Assembly: GCA_026826555.1 (NCBI GenBank)
Contig: JAKSZT010053928.1
Location: 124,001 to 188,000 of the forward strand
Origin: Tolypeutes matacus
Taxonomy: Eukaryota > Chordata > Mammalia > Cingulata > Chlamyphoridae
Direction of reading: 5' to 3'
DNA length: 64,000 nt
Made by a program: the position numbers and the translations under genes. The notes under the pieces are model-generated. The model was not told where the DNA came from and did no database searches. It worked only from the letters and a program-made list of their open reading frames with translations. Below are positions 21,730 to 34,707 of the stretch, piece after piece (positions within the stretch are counted from its first letter, which is position 1; the number at the start of each line of letters is the position of its first letter).

Positions 21730-22630
21730 CGTGCACATAAAGGAATATATAAAAATCCTAGAAATTTCACTATATATGAATCACATCAATATAAGCAGAC
21801 TTTGTTCTACCTGACCTAAAGCTTTTTCAGTTACATGCACTGACCCAGAGATTCCTTAATCTGCTATTTTGTCAAGAAAAGTCGATGAGTTCTCAACGAA
21901 ATGTCACTGGTCTCAAGGAAGACAGGGAGGAAACACATTTCATGATCTTCCTTCAATCCTCATTCTCCTTTGACTTTTCTGCAATTTGTGACAGTCCAGT
22001 TCTTTTTAGAAATTCCTCTCTGGACTTGAGGACATGATTCTTGGTCTTTTGACTATTAATCTGACTGTTCCTTGTCTACCTCAGATTTCTCCTTTTATTC
22101 CTCTTGTCCTCTAGAAATATCATTGATTCCTAAATTTCTATCCATGTCCCTATTATCCACAAAATCTCTCTGGAAGCTTCCCAGCCTCCAGAGGTAATCA
22201 TAGCACTAAATCACATTCTTCATGCAACACTTACCTCATTACAATTCTTATCAGTAAATTATGTCTTATCTTCCCTACTGGATGGATAGATTCTTGAAAG
22301 TAAGAGTGACAACTTAATCATCTTTCTTTCTCCCTTAAGATCTAACAAAATCTCTTGAACATGGCCATTGCTATAAGTGAATAAGTGGGTAAGCATATAA
22401 AATACTTTTAACAGATTATTAACATTAAAACAGAGCCTTGGTAGGGATTTGTTTGGAAAAAGTTGATTTAAGAGATAATTAAGAGTCTCCAGGAATTAAA
22501 ATGTGAGTCTACAAAACACTCATCCAGGCTTTAGATCTTTAAGAGGAAAAAAAGGAAAAGGAACCTTAACTGTTTTAAGATAATTAACATTTTTGTAAAG
22601 TTTTCAATTTTTGGTTAAAGAAAATTGAAT
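21730..22630. other. No recognised gene or repeat
   Basis: No coding, tRNA or repeat signal recognised. Confidence 0.4.
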
Positions 22631-22645
22631 TAAAAGATATTTAGA

Positions 22646-22656
22646 GTGCTCGTTTT

Positions 22657-22702
<46 letters not shown>

Positions 22703-22748
22703 GGCCCCTCTGCAAGGATGACACGCAAATTCGTGAAGCGTTCCACAT
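22646..22748 (+). pseudogene. U6 snRNA retropseudogene
   Basis: Near-complete match to U6 spliceosomal RNA: 'gtgctcg...ggcagcacatatac', 'gaacgatacagagaagat' and 'gatgacacgcaaattcg'. Differences from the conserved U6 sequence include the 5' stem region (gttttgg for gcttcgg) and 'ctctgcaag' for 'ctgcgcaag' before the conserved 'gatgacac'. The TSD 'aaaagatatttaga' is exact at 22632-22645 and 22770-22783 and the 3' side is A-rich, so it was copied by L1 from RNA. No upstream proximal element or TATA box at the usual distance was seen. Confidence 0.93.
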
Positions 22749-22817
22749 AGAAAAGAAAAGAAAAAAAAAAAAAGATATTTAGAAAGTACAAAGTTTAAAA
22801 AAAAAAACAGGGCCTTG

Positions 22818-23197
22818 GGAACTGGATGTGGCTCAAGCAGTTGGGCACCCACCTATCATATGGGAGGTCCCAGGTTCGGTTCCCAGTGCCTTCTAAAGAA
22901 GACAAGCAACACAGCAAGCTGACACAATGGGCTGGCACAACGGGCTGACACAATGAGCTCACACAAGAAGGAGATACAACGAAGGACACAACAAGGAGGG
23001 AGCAAAGGTGGCTCGAGCAATTGGGCTCCTCCCTCCCACATGGGAGGTCCCAGGTTTGGTTCCTGGCACCTCCTAAAAAGAAGATGAGCAGACACAGAGA
23101 GCATACAACGAACAGATACAGAGAGCAGACAGCAAGTGCAAACAATGAGGGGGTAGAGAAATAAATAAATAAATAAATAAATCTTAAAAAACAAAAC
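22818..23197 (+). mobile_element. Dimeric DAS SINE
   Basis: First unit head 'ggatgtggctcaagcagttg' with box B-like 'ggttcggttccc'; a linker of 'gctgacacaatgggctggc'-type repeats; second unit 'ggtggctcgagcaattgggc' with 'ggtttggttcc'; then 'gacacagagagc', 'aaacaatgagggggtag' and a taaa tail. The TSD is 'aaaacagggccttg' at 22804-22817 and, with one mismatch, at 23198-23211. The - strand open frames are shadows. Confidence 0.9.
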
Positions 23198-23439
23198 AAA
23201 ACAGAGCCTTGAAAATATCATTGAAATTTCCTTATCTTTCTCAAATTGGCTTTTGATTTGTAACATGGCATAGAGACATTATGTCTGTCTGAATATTTTA
23301 CATGATCTTTCCAATTAATGACTATTAATATATCTAATTTGAAATTAGCATGCCAAAAATAACAGCTATCACTATAGTATTTACTATATACCCTGTTCTA
23401 AAGAATGTACATGTATTAAATCACTGTATCTCCCAACAA

Positions 23440-23585
23440 CACTATGTGTTAGTTACTATTTTTATATTTCCTATTTTACAAATGAGGCAGCTGAAACAGA
23501 GAAGGGTTAAAGGACTTGTTCAAGGTCACACAGGTAGGCAAAACCAAGCCAGGATTTGACCCCTAGCAGCCTTAGGAACTCTAAG
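23440..23585 (-). mobile_element. MIR SINE, antisense
   Basis: 'tattttacaaatgaggcagc', 'ttgttcaaggtcacacaggt' and 'agccaggatttgaccccta' are the complement of the MIR core. Confidence 0.7.
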
Positions 23586-23589
23586 CCTT

Positions 23590-24360
23590 ACCGAAATATC
23601 CATTCACTAAAAATAATCTTACATTACCTAACATTTTAAAGACCATATTTAGAACTTTTCACAGAAGCTCGTTGTTCATAAAGTAATATTTTTTCTGTCA
23701 TATAAACACGAATATTTATATTAACTACACCGAAGTTCTGGCTAAAGTACACAAATACAATATACTAATGCATATTTCATGATGTTGATTTTCCATAACT
23801 ATTACAATATTTTTTAATTGCTCTATTTTACTTCTGAATGCTAGAAGTCTTACCTGTCTAACTTACCACTAACTATCCTGGGAAACCTTTATTTCCATAT
23901 GGATTTTTCTGTATTCCATATAGATTTTAAAATTAAAAAAAAAAAAAAAGAATTTTCATAAAAATGTAACATATTTAAGTGCCACAAAGGACAACCACAA
24001 TAATGTTCATCTTATTGAAAATCACAATTTAAAACAATCTTAGATTTTTAAAGGCAAATTAGTCTTAATTTCTTGCCACTAAAAAATAATATCTACTACT
24101 ACAAGACCTGCTTTATTCTCAGATGCTGTTATACTAAAAGCTTTTGGCTAATAAACCTAACTATAGTGATGGAGAACTCTACTATTAAAATGCAGAGCAC
24201 ATTTTTAAGTGAACAGAATTCTTAAAATGGGATTAGCCACTGCTGGTACAACTGATTTCACAGTAGTCACTTTTTAAAGAAAAACTGTTGTCTGCCTGAC
24301 CAAAAGTAAAATCATCCGAGTGTTCAGGAGTAAAATCCTATTGACTCTAACCATAAAAGT
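23590..24360. other. No recognised gene or repeat
   Basis: AT-rich; an A run at 23936-23949. No coding or repeat signal recognised. Confidence 0.4.
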
Positions 24361-24367
24361 AACCTAT

Positions 24368-24440
24368 CTAACCTTTTTTTTTTTTTTTTTTCCTTTTCTT
24401 TTGCCCTTTTCAAGAGTGCAAACTTTAATGAACATACCTT
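24368..24440 (-). mobile_element. Possible antisense poly(A) retroposon end
   Basis: A run of about 20 T followed by 'ccttttcttttgccc' and 'aactttaatgaac' (ATTAAA on the - strand). It could be the 3' end of an antisense retroposed RNA, but no TSD was found. Confidence 0.35.
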
Positions 24441-24689
24441 AGACTCTAACAGGCCCATTTCCCCGGGGCCCTGCACTTGCTCTTCCCTCTGCCAAGGGAC
24501 CTGAACCCAGATTTTCTCATGACATGCCCCTTCCCACCACTCAGGCTCAGCTCAAAAGTCTCTGCCTAGCAAGGCCTTGCCTGGCCAGCCCTCCTGGATC
24601 AGCGACCTCCACCACCAATTGCTTCCACCCATCAGACACTGTATTGTCCCCTTAGTTCTTAATCATATCCAAAACAAAACTGCACGTGT

Positions 24690-24815
24690 ATTAACTAGCT
24701 CCCTCCAGTAGAATGTAAGCTCCATGGGAGCAGGGGGTCTTTTCTGACTTCAAATCACAGGGTCTGGCGTATGGTAGGTGCTAGAGAAATATTCTGTTGA
24801 ATAAGTTCATGGTCC
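24690..24815 (+). mobile_element. L2 3' end
   Basis: 'agaatgtaagctccatgggagcagg' type text, then 'ggtctggcgtatggtaggtg', then 'gaaatattctgttgaataag' matches the L2 3' terminus. Confidence 0.75.
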
Positions 24816-24819
24816 TGAG

Positions 24820-27660
24820 AGAGATGACAGGCTTAAAGAATGTCAGGATGATAATCCATTTCTAGTATTCTGAGCAAGTATAAGCCTTCCAATAATCTAA
24901 TAACAAGATCCAATCTCCAATTTATCTAGCACTGAGTTAGGCGTTTCACCATCTTAACTATATGGAAAATGAAACTCTGAACTAAGAAAAACAGCTTCAG
25001 CAAAATGAGAGGCAAGAGACAGTCTTTACTCACTACTTCAAAAACGTATCTAAAATGGTCAAATGCTTCCTATGTGTCAGGAGAGAAGACTCAACGCATG
25101 GAAGGGCTGTATGAACAGATGTCAGAAGCCTGCCAACTAATGGAGGGAGAAAGCAAATGATCATCAACCAAACAATGGGGAAGAATTGTAATGCTATTTG
25201 GTAAAAGAGCAACTGGTGCTGCCTGTCTCCACAGCCCCAAAGCCATCTGTATTATAGGAGTGACTAATGATGACCTTTCTTAGACTTTAGTCTAATATCA
25301 CTTTTTGGGGGCTCTGTTGTTTGGGGCTCTATGTGTCATTTCAAGAAGTGAAACATGTAGAACATTCTAGGATGACTTTCATTTACAAAAAGGTTTAAAA
25401 TTAAGGGGAAGGAGCTAGCTGTGTGGCTGACTACTGACTGCTGGCAGGTTTTATGACTGATGAGAGGTGAGATGGGGCTTGAAGGAAGTAAAGGGCCTGA
25501 CCAGTGGAGGGGAGAGAGAACTGCTGTGGAAAGGCCATGGACAAACCTGCCTACGCTGGCTGAGAGAAGACAAAAAACCAACTAGAAGGCAAGGGAAGGG
25601 CAGCAGCCAGAGGTGGGCTGATCTTGACAAGTGATGCCTGCTTTATCCCAGCCAGGAGTTGTTCTTTTCTTCGTAGATTTCATATTACAATCTAATTTCA
25701 AAGAAACATTATGTTGATCATTAAAATAACATTTTGATTTTATGTTTGTATTTAATTTACAAATCATTTCTGAATTTTATAGTGTCATAGGGCAAGTTAA
25801 CAAATCTAAAAAAAAAATGTAGTTATTTTGCTTTTCTGGTTATTTGGAATCTAGGTAAATGGAAATTTAATGCAGTGATTTATAATTACACTATCTACAT
25901 AAGACTTAATGGTTCTCTATTTTTCACATACTACTGTGCAATGTGATCATTTAAGCAACTACCATTTTACCTGTATTTATCAGATGAAGAAGCAGGCTCC
26001 AAGAAGTTACTGGCCCAGGAGTGGATGCTAATTAAACAGGGAAGCTGGGAACGGAGCTTGTGCGTCCATGATACCACTGGAGGGCTCTTCCTGTCAAATA
26101 AATGCTGCCTCTCTGAGAAGTGTATGTATCATAAAAAGAGCCACAAGACAGAAGGCTATTTTCACAGAGCTGCACATTGAGAAAAGAAGTTGACTTGGTG
26201 GCAAGGAGAAGCAGCTCAGCACAATACCTTGGTTCACATGTATTTAACATGTGCTACTGAATCTCTTCAAGAAATGTAGTTAAGTATCATTCAGGTAAGA
26301 TTAAACCTGCTCACAAAATCACATTAGGAATTAAATACATTAGATACACTAGTAAGGATCAAATATATTCCAAAATTTCAAGAGCTCTGAAAAGACATGG
26401 AAAAGGTCATACAGATACTTCCATGAGTCTTCCACAAAGCCAAGTCCCCAAAGGTCATTCCAGTGCCTCCTCTACTGGAATACTGAGCCTCTCTGACCTT
26501 TCCCCACTCACCTCTACCATCTTTCGCTCTTCAAATGACCCCACTTTGACATCCAAAACTTCTTGTGTCACCTGCTTAAAGGTGCGGTCTATTCCTCCTA
26601 ATTTTTAAATAAACTAAAAAATCAGAACCTCTAGAGAAAAGGAATACATATATTATTTATTCAATTCATTTATTAGGACAGATATTAAATCCTAACTTCA
26701 TGCCTAGGGGTCAAAAGAAAGAGGCTGAGGTAACATTTTTTCCCCTGTATATTTTGTTAGTGTCATTTCTCATTTAAAATTACCAATTCCTAAAAAAAGT
26801 CTATTACCTTTCAATAAATATTTATTAACAATGATAAACTACTTTTATTTCTTTTCAGGAAATGTATTTTGTAGTATAACAACTCTAATTGTCACCAAGT
26901 ATTTTCTTCTCTTCAGCCTAACTCATAATTATTTACATTATTGCTGATTAAATTCATATCAGCACACAATTATTCTTCCCAAGGCTACAATTCAGTTGTT
27001 ACCTCCAATTTCTCCTTCTTAATATTCTATACCTTAATATTTGGTACCCTTTTGTGGGCTCTATGACAGCAAAGGCACAACGAAATAATGGCTCTTCTAA
27101 GCATGTACATAAGAGTAGGACACTGTAAAAGTTACTATAAAAAATATTCTAGGAATTGATTTTTCAGAGGATAAAAGGAGATAATCTGTTCTATAAAACG
27201 AGGGGTTTGGAAGAGATTAGTGATTCCTAGAACTGAAAGCACTTTAAAAATGCAGGATCCTGGACACCACACCAAACCTCAGGGGTAGTGATAATCTGGA
27301 GGCTGTGACCTATAAAATAACATTCTTCTCTATTTTAGTACTGTAAGCTACACTTGATGGGATTAGAGTAGAAATTGATACCCTCTCCCTTTCTGCACTC
27401 TCCCTGCCTCAAGCTTCTGCCACCACCTTCTTCCCTATCTGATCTACCTGAACTCTCATCTGTATCCTGCTCCTAATCAATGTTCCTAGATTCTCCCTCC
27501 CAATGAGATAAATTAGCTGGGGGCCCAGTGACAGAGGCACAGCAGCTACAGAGGACCAAGGTGTCCCAACTCTGTCCCAAAGGGCAACAGCTTCTAGTTT
27601 CTTTCCTCTTTGAACTTCAGCCTCTTACGTAGTACTGAGGGTGATTCTTTATAGCAACTA
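24820..27660. other. No recognised gene; weak repeat traces
   Basis: About 2.8 kb without a convincing gene. 25960-26080 has MIR-like antisense words ('agatgaagaagcaggctcc') and 27195-27330 has MER5-like words ('aaatgcaggatcctggacacc'), both too weak to assign. Short open frames show no motif. Confidence 0.45.
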
Positions 27661-27690
27661 CCATGTTCTTAAATCAACACTATCATAGTT

Positions 27691-27785
27691 TCTTTTTTTT
27701 TTTTTTTTAGGAGGTACCGGGGATTGAACCCAGGACCTCGTACATGGGAAGCAGGCACTCAACCACTGAGCTACATCTGCTCCCC
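27691..27785 (-). mobile_element. DAS SINE second-unit copy, antisense
   Basis: T run, then 'aggaggtaccggggattgaac', 'gaagcaggcactcaacc' and 'actgagctacatctgctcccc', the complement of the second-unit head (box A-like 'tagctcagtggttgag', box B-like 'ggttcaatcccc'). A weak flanking repeat near 'ttaa(a)tcaaca' occurs at 27669-27679 and 27787-27796. Confidence 0.85.
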
Positions 27786-27894
27786 TTAATCAACAAATAA
27801 TGGGCCCCAACATTGCAAAGGAATTCTATTGGTTACAACTACTCAACATTCTTGATCAGCATAAGTGATCCTCAAGAAATTTAAAAACTATTAT

Positions 27895-29250
27895 TTTGGT
27901 TTGAATAGATAATATCACATGTGTAAAACTTCAAAAGGTCCTAAAGGGTGTGTACACTGAGAAAATAAATGTCTTCCCATCCTCATCCCCAACCACCCAG
28001 TTCTCTTTCCCAGAGGCAATCACTGTTTCCAGCTTGTTGTATAACCTTCCAGAAAAAGTCTTTAGAGTTACAAGCATAAACATATACTCACACAATCATA
28101 TTTAACATAAATGGCCATATGCTGCTCTGGACCTTGATTTGTTCCCTCATTATATCTTAGAGAGTAATTCATAGCAGCAAAAAACAGTGGCCTCACTTTA
28201 ACAGCTAACTAATTTTGTTTCTGGGCTTAATTTATTTAAACAATCCCACAGTGATAGATACTTTGCTTTTTCCTTTTTTTTTTTTTTTTTTTTACCATTA
28301 CAGACAACACAGCAAAGAATGTCCCTGGGCAAATTCATTTTGTGATGTACAAGTATACTTGTACAAAAATTTCTTAGCTTTGCTGGGATTCGAAGGTAGG
28401 TGGATTTTTTAAAATTCAGTAGCTATTGCCAAATTCTCCGTAGAAGTTGTACCAGTTTGTAAGCCCACCAACAATGTATGAGCCCATCAGTTTCCCTGAA
28501 GTATTACCACCATAAGGTATTAAACAAACTTCATGAAATTATTTTAAAGCATATTTCTATTATCATGAGTTGAGCATAATTTCCATTTGTTAAGTGCCAT
28601 TTATAATTCCTTTTCTGTGAACTGTTTGTTCATTTCCTTTGGCCCCTTTTCTATTAGATTATCAGTCATTTTTCTTATTGATGCATAGATGCTCTTTTTT
28701 AAATTCAATATTTATTTTTATTTATTTCTCCCCACCCCCTCGTTGTTTGCACTTGCTGTGTCTGTTCATCTTCCTTGTTTATCTAGGAGACACCAGGAAC
28801 CAAACCTCGGACCTCCAATGTGGGAGGGAGGCACCCATTCACATGAGCCACCTCTGCTTCCTGCGTTATTGTGTCTCTCACTGTTTTCCTCCCTGTGTCT
28901 CTTATTGCATCAGCTCACAGTCTTGCTCATCTTCTTTAGGAGGCACCGGGATATGAATCTGGGTCCTCCCATGTGGTAGGCGGGAGCTCAATTGCTTGAG
29001 CCACATCCACTTCCCTAGATGCTCTTTAGATATTAAGGAGTTACCCTTTATCTGTGGCACAGGTAAACAGTTTTTTCCCAGCATGGTGATGTTTTTTTTC
29101 TTCTGTCACATACTCTCTTTTCTTTTAATTGAGTTAAATGTATTAATCTTTTATCATACACTTTCTATATTCTTCAAGATATTTAAAGTTTTTTTTTTGT
29201 TTTGTTTTTGTTTTTTATATGTAAAAGCATACATCTTCCCTAATATCTGA
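27895..29250 (-). mobile_element. Old L1 3' part, antisense, with nested SINE
   Basis: 'catcctcatccccaaccaccc', 'cagaggcaatcactgtttcc', 'ggccatatgctgctctggac', 'accaacaatgtatgagccc' and 'tcttttaattgagttaaatg' are in the order expected of an antisense old L1 3' half. No frame is open. A SINE is inserted at 28698-29015. Confidence 0.65.
28698..29015 (-). mobile_element. Dimeric DAS SINE, antisense
   Basis: Complement of a two-unit copy: tail-side 'tttatttatttctccccacccc', then 'caaacctcggacctcc' and 'catgagccacctctgcttcc' for one head, and 'caccgggatatgaatctgg' and 'cttgagccacatccacttccc' for the other. The TSD 'tagatgctcttt' is exact at 28686-28697 and 29016-29027. Confidence 0.9.
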
Positions 29251-29254
29251 ACTC

Positions 29255-31725
29255 CATAAGCCTTCAGGTTCACATTTTTATTTTCTCCTTTTGCACTTTC
29301 TGAAATGAGACTGCAAGCGAGAATGGGATACAATATCCATCCACTTTCTCTACTGACCTTTCTATGCAATTATCCTGAGTTCCTGTGGATTTTGCTTTCT
29401 CTCCTCCCTTACTTTCTTCATAGAGTTATACGAGAACCCTACATTTGTTTGACCTACCCTGGAGATCAAAATCCCTTTTAGTTTTTGCTTCAATTTGAAG
29501 TGTATTGAAAGAAAAAGAATTTCATTGTCTTTTCATAATCAACATGTCATTCAAACTGTGCTTTTTCTGTTCTAGGGAAATTTCATATGACAAAATCTGT
29601 TCAGATTGTTGACTACTGGGTTGAGAATATGCAAACAACTTGTCTAGCTTCTACAGAGAGATGGGAAGCAAAAATGTTATCTTAATTGAAAATAAAATCA
29701 GTCTTTCAACTTTATCTTTAGAAGTACATGTAAGAAAATATTTTTTAAAATTTGAATGCTTTGTTAAATACTTTATTCTTTAAATTTCAGTAGTTGATAA
29801 CAGGTGGTTACTTGTGGCAGCGCTGTACTATGTATTTAAAAAATCATGGTAACTTCTTCAAATTTATGATAAAAATGAAGCACTAGTTTTGGAGATGTGA
29901 AATAAAGTTACTGCTGGAAATTGAGGGCAGGTTCCATTTAGGGCTGACTTTTGAAACAAAGATTCTAAAAATATACTGCTGTTGCTCTCCCTTCTACTTC
30001 CACACTCTTTCCAAAAGGTGAATATGTCTGTCTCAAGAGTTAAGAGTGAGAACTGCTTCGATAAGATGCCAGATTAAAAAAACAAAAGTTCATTTCTATC
30101 CTTGACCCAATTCCTTCTACATTTTTTTCTCTTATATTAACATATGGAAAGAGAATGACAAATGAAAAGAGATAATTTAATTTTCCTCCATCCTTTCCTG
30201 CCCGTTGAGTTAAAAGACAAAAAGTTTCAGATATCAAAGTAGTAAACATCAAAAAAAAATTTTTTAATAATTCTATCTGTATATTTATTACTTTCATCAT
30301 ACCCTTGAAAACAAAGCCTTCTCTCTAAAAACCTAAGAAAAGAAAAAGATATTTCACTTTCTAGTGCCAACTCCAAAAGAAGGAGAATGATGGAAAGGAA
30401 GCTTAAAATTCTACTGCAGAGGTTGCTACTGGTTCATTCTTTCACTCACCTACCCATAATTTGGAGAAGAGCTTTATTTCACATGACCACCAAGAAAAGA
30501 AAATTTGCTATACTCTCTCCATATCTGCACACAGGATAGCAACTCGCTGGACAAAAAGCTTGGTCTCAATTTCCCAACCTGGAAAATGGAAAATATGGGA
30601 ATAGAAGATTTTTTAAACCCCTTTCTATGAGTCTAATGTCATATCAAGCATTAGCACATCAAATAAACAGGATTATTTCCAGTGTCGAGATATTTTCCTA
30701 GGATATTTTATAAATTGACATATACTTTTTCTTCAAAGTAATCACAATGAGAGAGAGAATCCATCATCCCTAAAGTACAAGATAATTTTTATGTATTAAT
30801 TATGAATTCTTTGTACTCAATCTCATAATATTAAATGTTATTTGTTTACTTAAACATTCTTAAGTTTAAGAGTTAAATTACATACTTAATGTTCTCTCCA
30901 ACCCAGTAAGATCTTAAATAGTCCTGGATATCAAGCTACTTGGGTTTGAACTCCTTTCTAGTTCTGTTCTGTCATTTTACTATAGGTTTTCTGAGACACT
31001 GGCCCTGTCAGCTGCAATTCCCTCACACATGGTAGTTTTTAGTCTGAAGTAATCTGCTAAACCACCCAGAAGTACTCCTTGGACTTTTCAGTTTCCTAAA
31101 ATTTCATCACCTTTTTAACACAATCCTTTGAATCCTTTTAACCTTTACATGATGATTTATTTTAATGTAAAAATCACAACCATACACAAAGTGAATGCAA
31201 ACTCACAAGAAAATTTCATATAACCTATCAGGAACTTCGTCCTGAGATCATCATAACTCAATATACTCAATTCCCTGCAATACCGAAGTTGTATCTTTTA
31301 ATAACCATTCATCTTTGTCTATTTTCTATTTTTCCCTTTAGAAAACAAGTCAATATTATCCTGCTCCATTCCTAACAAATTCACCCACCCAACTACCCTT
31401 CCCTGACCAATGTCTTCCTCCTATTTGATAATTTTAAGTTCATGACAATAGGACTTGCCATGAAAGCCCTCTGCTTTTAAAAAGCCAATAAAATAAACAT
31501 TCTTTGCAAAGGCAGCATTTTTTTTTCCGGTGCACTCTCAACTCAAAGAAGCCTAAACATAAACCCGGAAAAAGTTTAGAGAACAAAAGACAAAACAGAT
31601 AATTCATGCAGATTCAAAAACTGAAGCCAGGTCCAGCCCCCCCCCCCCCAATACATAATTCAACAGGGACTTGTTTTTGGTAGACTCCATTTTGACTGGA
31701 CTGTTGAGGACAGACATCCTTATGA
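29255..31725. other. No recognised gene or repeat
   Basis: About 2.5 kb of AT-rich DNA. Contains a run of about 14 C at 31636-31649 just beyond 'gaagccaggtccag'. No coding or RNA gene signal recognised. Confidence 0.45.
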
Positions 31726-31729
31726 TTCA

Positions 31730-31795
31730 GTGCTTAAAATGGTACCTGGGACATACTAGGTGTTCCATAAATGTTGGCTGAATGAAGAAGGAAGG
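31730..31795 (+). mobile_element. L2 or MIR 3' end fragment
   Basis: 'ggtacctgggacatactaggtg' followed by 'ccataaatgttggctgaatg' is typical of L2/MIR 3' ends. Confidence 0.5.
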
Positions 31796-31799
31796 CACG

Positions 31800-32760
31800 C
31801 TTATGTGCCCATGTCAACTTCATATGAGACCCATGGACACTGGTCACCTGTGAAAGTGATCAGGCCAGGGTGCAGTCTTCCAACAGATGGATGTAGAACT
31901 GCCTCCAAAGGTCATGAAAACTCATGCCCATACCAGAAAGGCAGACTACCAATTTTAGTAACTGAGATGTACATCATGTCCGTTATCCCTAAAATTAATT
32001 TTAGTTCATTGTCTTGACTAAAGCTACTAAGTCTACTCAATTTCAAATTATTAAGCAGTTACACCTCTTCAGGGAATGGAACTAAATATGTAGGCAGAAT
32101 AAGAGAGATGTGAATAATCAGGAGGCTACTGACTCCTTTATTCTCCTAATGAGCTTTTTCGTAACTTCGGACTTTATTAGTAAGCAACACGTTTTTTTTT
32201 CCTTAGGAGGTCAGTAGTTGTTGTTTTGTTTTGTTTTGTTTTGGTATTAAAAATGGTGCCACCTTTCCATCCAACTGCTGCTGGAACTATCAGCAAGATG
32301 CTCTCCAAATCACTATGTCAGGAAAAGGCAACTGAAGACTAGATGCTGTTGGAGAAAACTATATAGCCAACACTTACATCAGCCAATGTAAAAGACAGTG
32401 AGAAAATTAAGTTAGAGATAATGAAAAGACTGTCAAGAAACCTAAGCAAATCAGGAAAATAATTTTAGAATATAAGAAAATATTGAAACCCTATCACAAT
32501 ATTTACAAAATAACCAGCTGAAATGATATATATTATTCCAGAATAACCTTAAAAATAAAAGGCCTTACTCTTGTCCCCACAAGAAAGCATAAGTAACTGC
32601 TTATTTGAATGAACCAAAGAACTTACTGAGTTGTGAGCCCTTTTTTTCCCCAAGGGACTGTATTTGAGAGACTATAAAGGCAGGTGTCATAAACTTGTAA
32701 CATTAGAAGGGAAAGAGGGTGAAAGCAAACATTATGCCTAAAGGTTCAATTCATTCAATC
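31800..32760. other. No recognised gene or repeat
   Basis: Nothing recognised apart from a TTTTG microsatellite-like stretch at 32222-32243. Confidence 0.4.
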
Positions 32761-32764
32761 ATAT

Positions 32765-32945
32765 CTCATTTCCTGCACCTTGTGAGGTGGCTATTGATAT
32801 CTTCATTTCAGGTCTGCAATAATTAAGGATTGGAGATTTTTTATTTTCCCAAATCACACACAACTAATAAACTGTCATGTGGGATTTGATCCCAGCCCTT
32901 TTGATTCTAACCCCAGCACCCTCTCAACTCTATGAAACCTTCCTC
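32765..32945 (-). mobile_element. MIR SINE, antisense
   Basis: 'tgtgaggtggctattgatatc', 'aaatcacacacaactaataa' and 'gggatttgatcccagccc' are the complement of MIR. Confidence 0.6.
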
Positions 32946-32949
32946 ACAG

Positions 32950-33970
32950 TCAATGCTGAAAACCTCTTAGTACCTTAACCCAGATATTATTTACCTCATA
33001 TAATCAATAAATAACAAATAATCCAAATGAACTTTATGTCATCTTTCCTCTCACATAACTTTTTCACACTTACTTATTCTGATACTTCACTCCAGGGTCA
33101 CATTCTTCAACGTGAAGGTCCTCACTGCTCAACAACTCCGAAAATTTGGGCTTGGATATCTGTTGCTCTCGACTTAAAATGTCTAAACCACACTATAAAC
33201 TCCTGCCCCAACTTTCCTATTTCTTTTAATTTATAGTAAAACTTCTTTGTTTCCTTACTCTTCTTGTCCAGGACTGTTAAGCCGGATTCTTCTCCCAATG
33301 TCTTTTAAAATCCATTCTTTCCTTTAAATTTTCTCCAAACTTGAGGATTCTCTCATCTCAACAGCAGCCTCCTAACTGGGTCTCTCCCCACCCCTAACCC
33401 ACCTATTCTCTAGACTTATTTTATAAACCTTTGAGTAGAATTTCCCAGGGCTCCCTCCACCTACATTCGTATCATTTCCTCTATCCAACATGGCCTTCCC
33501 CTTCTCAGATGGCCACTCCCAGCTCATCCATCCTGCAAATTCCCTCCACAACTCCTGGCAACTCATACCTGTACACAGGGACTGCTTCCTTATCCCTCAA
33601 CTACTCTCTCTGGATAATTTTCTTTTGTTACAGATGCCTGTGCCACATGACAACTCTGTTTTATTTTATCCTTTCTCCTTAGAACTTTAAAATTATCATT
33701 ACCGGTCCATGCATAAGCCTCTCTTTTTTTAAAATATTATGATCACCTATGAACTCACCACCAAACCCAAGTACCAGATCATTACAATAACTTACATCCA
33801 CTTATCTGCAACTCTCCATGCCATCAACATCATCCCCCTATAAGACAACTACCTCCTAAGATTCTTCCTCATTCTCTTGCCTTTTTTTTTTTTTTTTTTT
33901 GCTTTTTCAAAAATATGTGTATTTCAACATACATATATGCAAAAAATTGCTTGTTTCTGTTTGATTATTT
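32950..33970. other. No recognised gene or repeat
   Basis: CT-rich DNA with a T run at 33880-33900. The 83- and 66-codon frames overlapping near 33430-33690 are in different frames and have no recognisable motif. Confidence 0.4.
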
Positions 33971-33974
33971 GTGT

Positions 33975-34390
33975 TTGCTTATTTCCCTGGCTTGTATAAA
34001 TTAGTACAGCCATTTTGGAAAATAGTTTGACAATAACTAGTAAATGGAATATTCACACACCCTACAAACAGAATTGTCTATCTAGGTATTTACCCAAGAG
34101 AAACATTTGCACATGTGCTCCAGGAAACATGAATGAGCAGGGCAACACTTTGCAATTTAAAAAAAAAGAGAGAGAGAAAAAAATGTCCACTGGGAGGAGA
34201 ATAAATATATTGTGCTATAGACACATAGTAGATATTGTACAGCAGAGAAAGTCAATGAACTACAGCTACATACATCATGGATGAATCTTAGTCACATAAT
34301 GTTGAATGGGGAAAAAAGGTTTCAGATAATGGATAGTATGAGACATTTTTATGATGATTTTTAAAACTTAAATGGTATAATTATTAAATC
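33975..34390 (+). mobile_element. Old L1 ORF2 end / 3' UTR
   Basis: 'agtacagccattttggaaaat', 'aggtatttacccaagagaaac', 'catcatggatgaatcttag' and 'cataatgttgaatggggaaa' follow the L1 ORF2 3' end order. Frames are broken. Confidence 0.65.
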
Positions 34391-34419
34391 TCTGTATTTA
34401 AAAAGTCCCCTTTTTGAGA

Positions 34420-34545
34420 ATGTATACCTCTTCTCCCAAACTAGACTACAAACTGTAAAGTTTCTTCTCTTCTTATTTGTATCTCCCACAGTGCTTAGAC
34501 CAGTGCCTTGAACAGAGTAGGTGGTCAATAAGTCATAATCAAGTC
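34420..34545 (+). mobile_element. L2 3' end
   Basis: 'actagactacaaactgtaaag', 'tatctcccacagtgcttagac' and 'gagtaggtggtcaataagtc' match L2. Confidence 0.65.
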
Positions 34546-34707
34546 CTTGATTACTAGATGCTAGTTAACCAAGATATTTTAATGAAATTTAAGTCCTCTC
34601 TCATCCAATAATTTCATGAGCAAAGTTAAATAAAACTCTAAAGTTAAAAGATTAAAGAAACTTTGGGACAAGAAAACATTTATGCTCTCCTGTAAAAGTC
34701 CAACAGA

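Noticed and set aside
22646..22748. Functional U6 gene
   Set aside because: It carries changes in conserved positions and TSDs with an A-rich end, and no upstream U6 promoter elements were seen.
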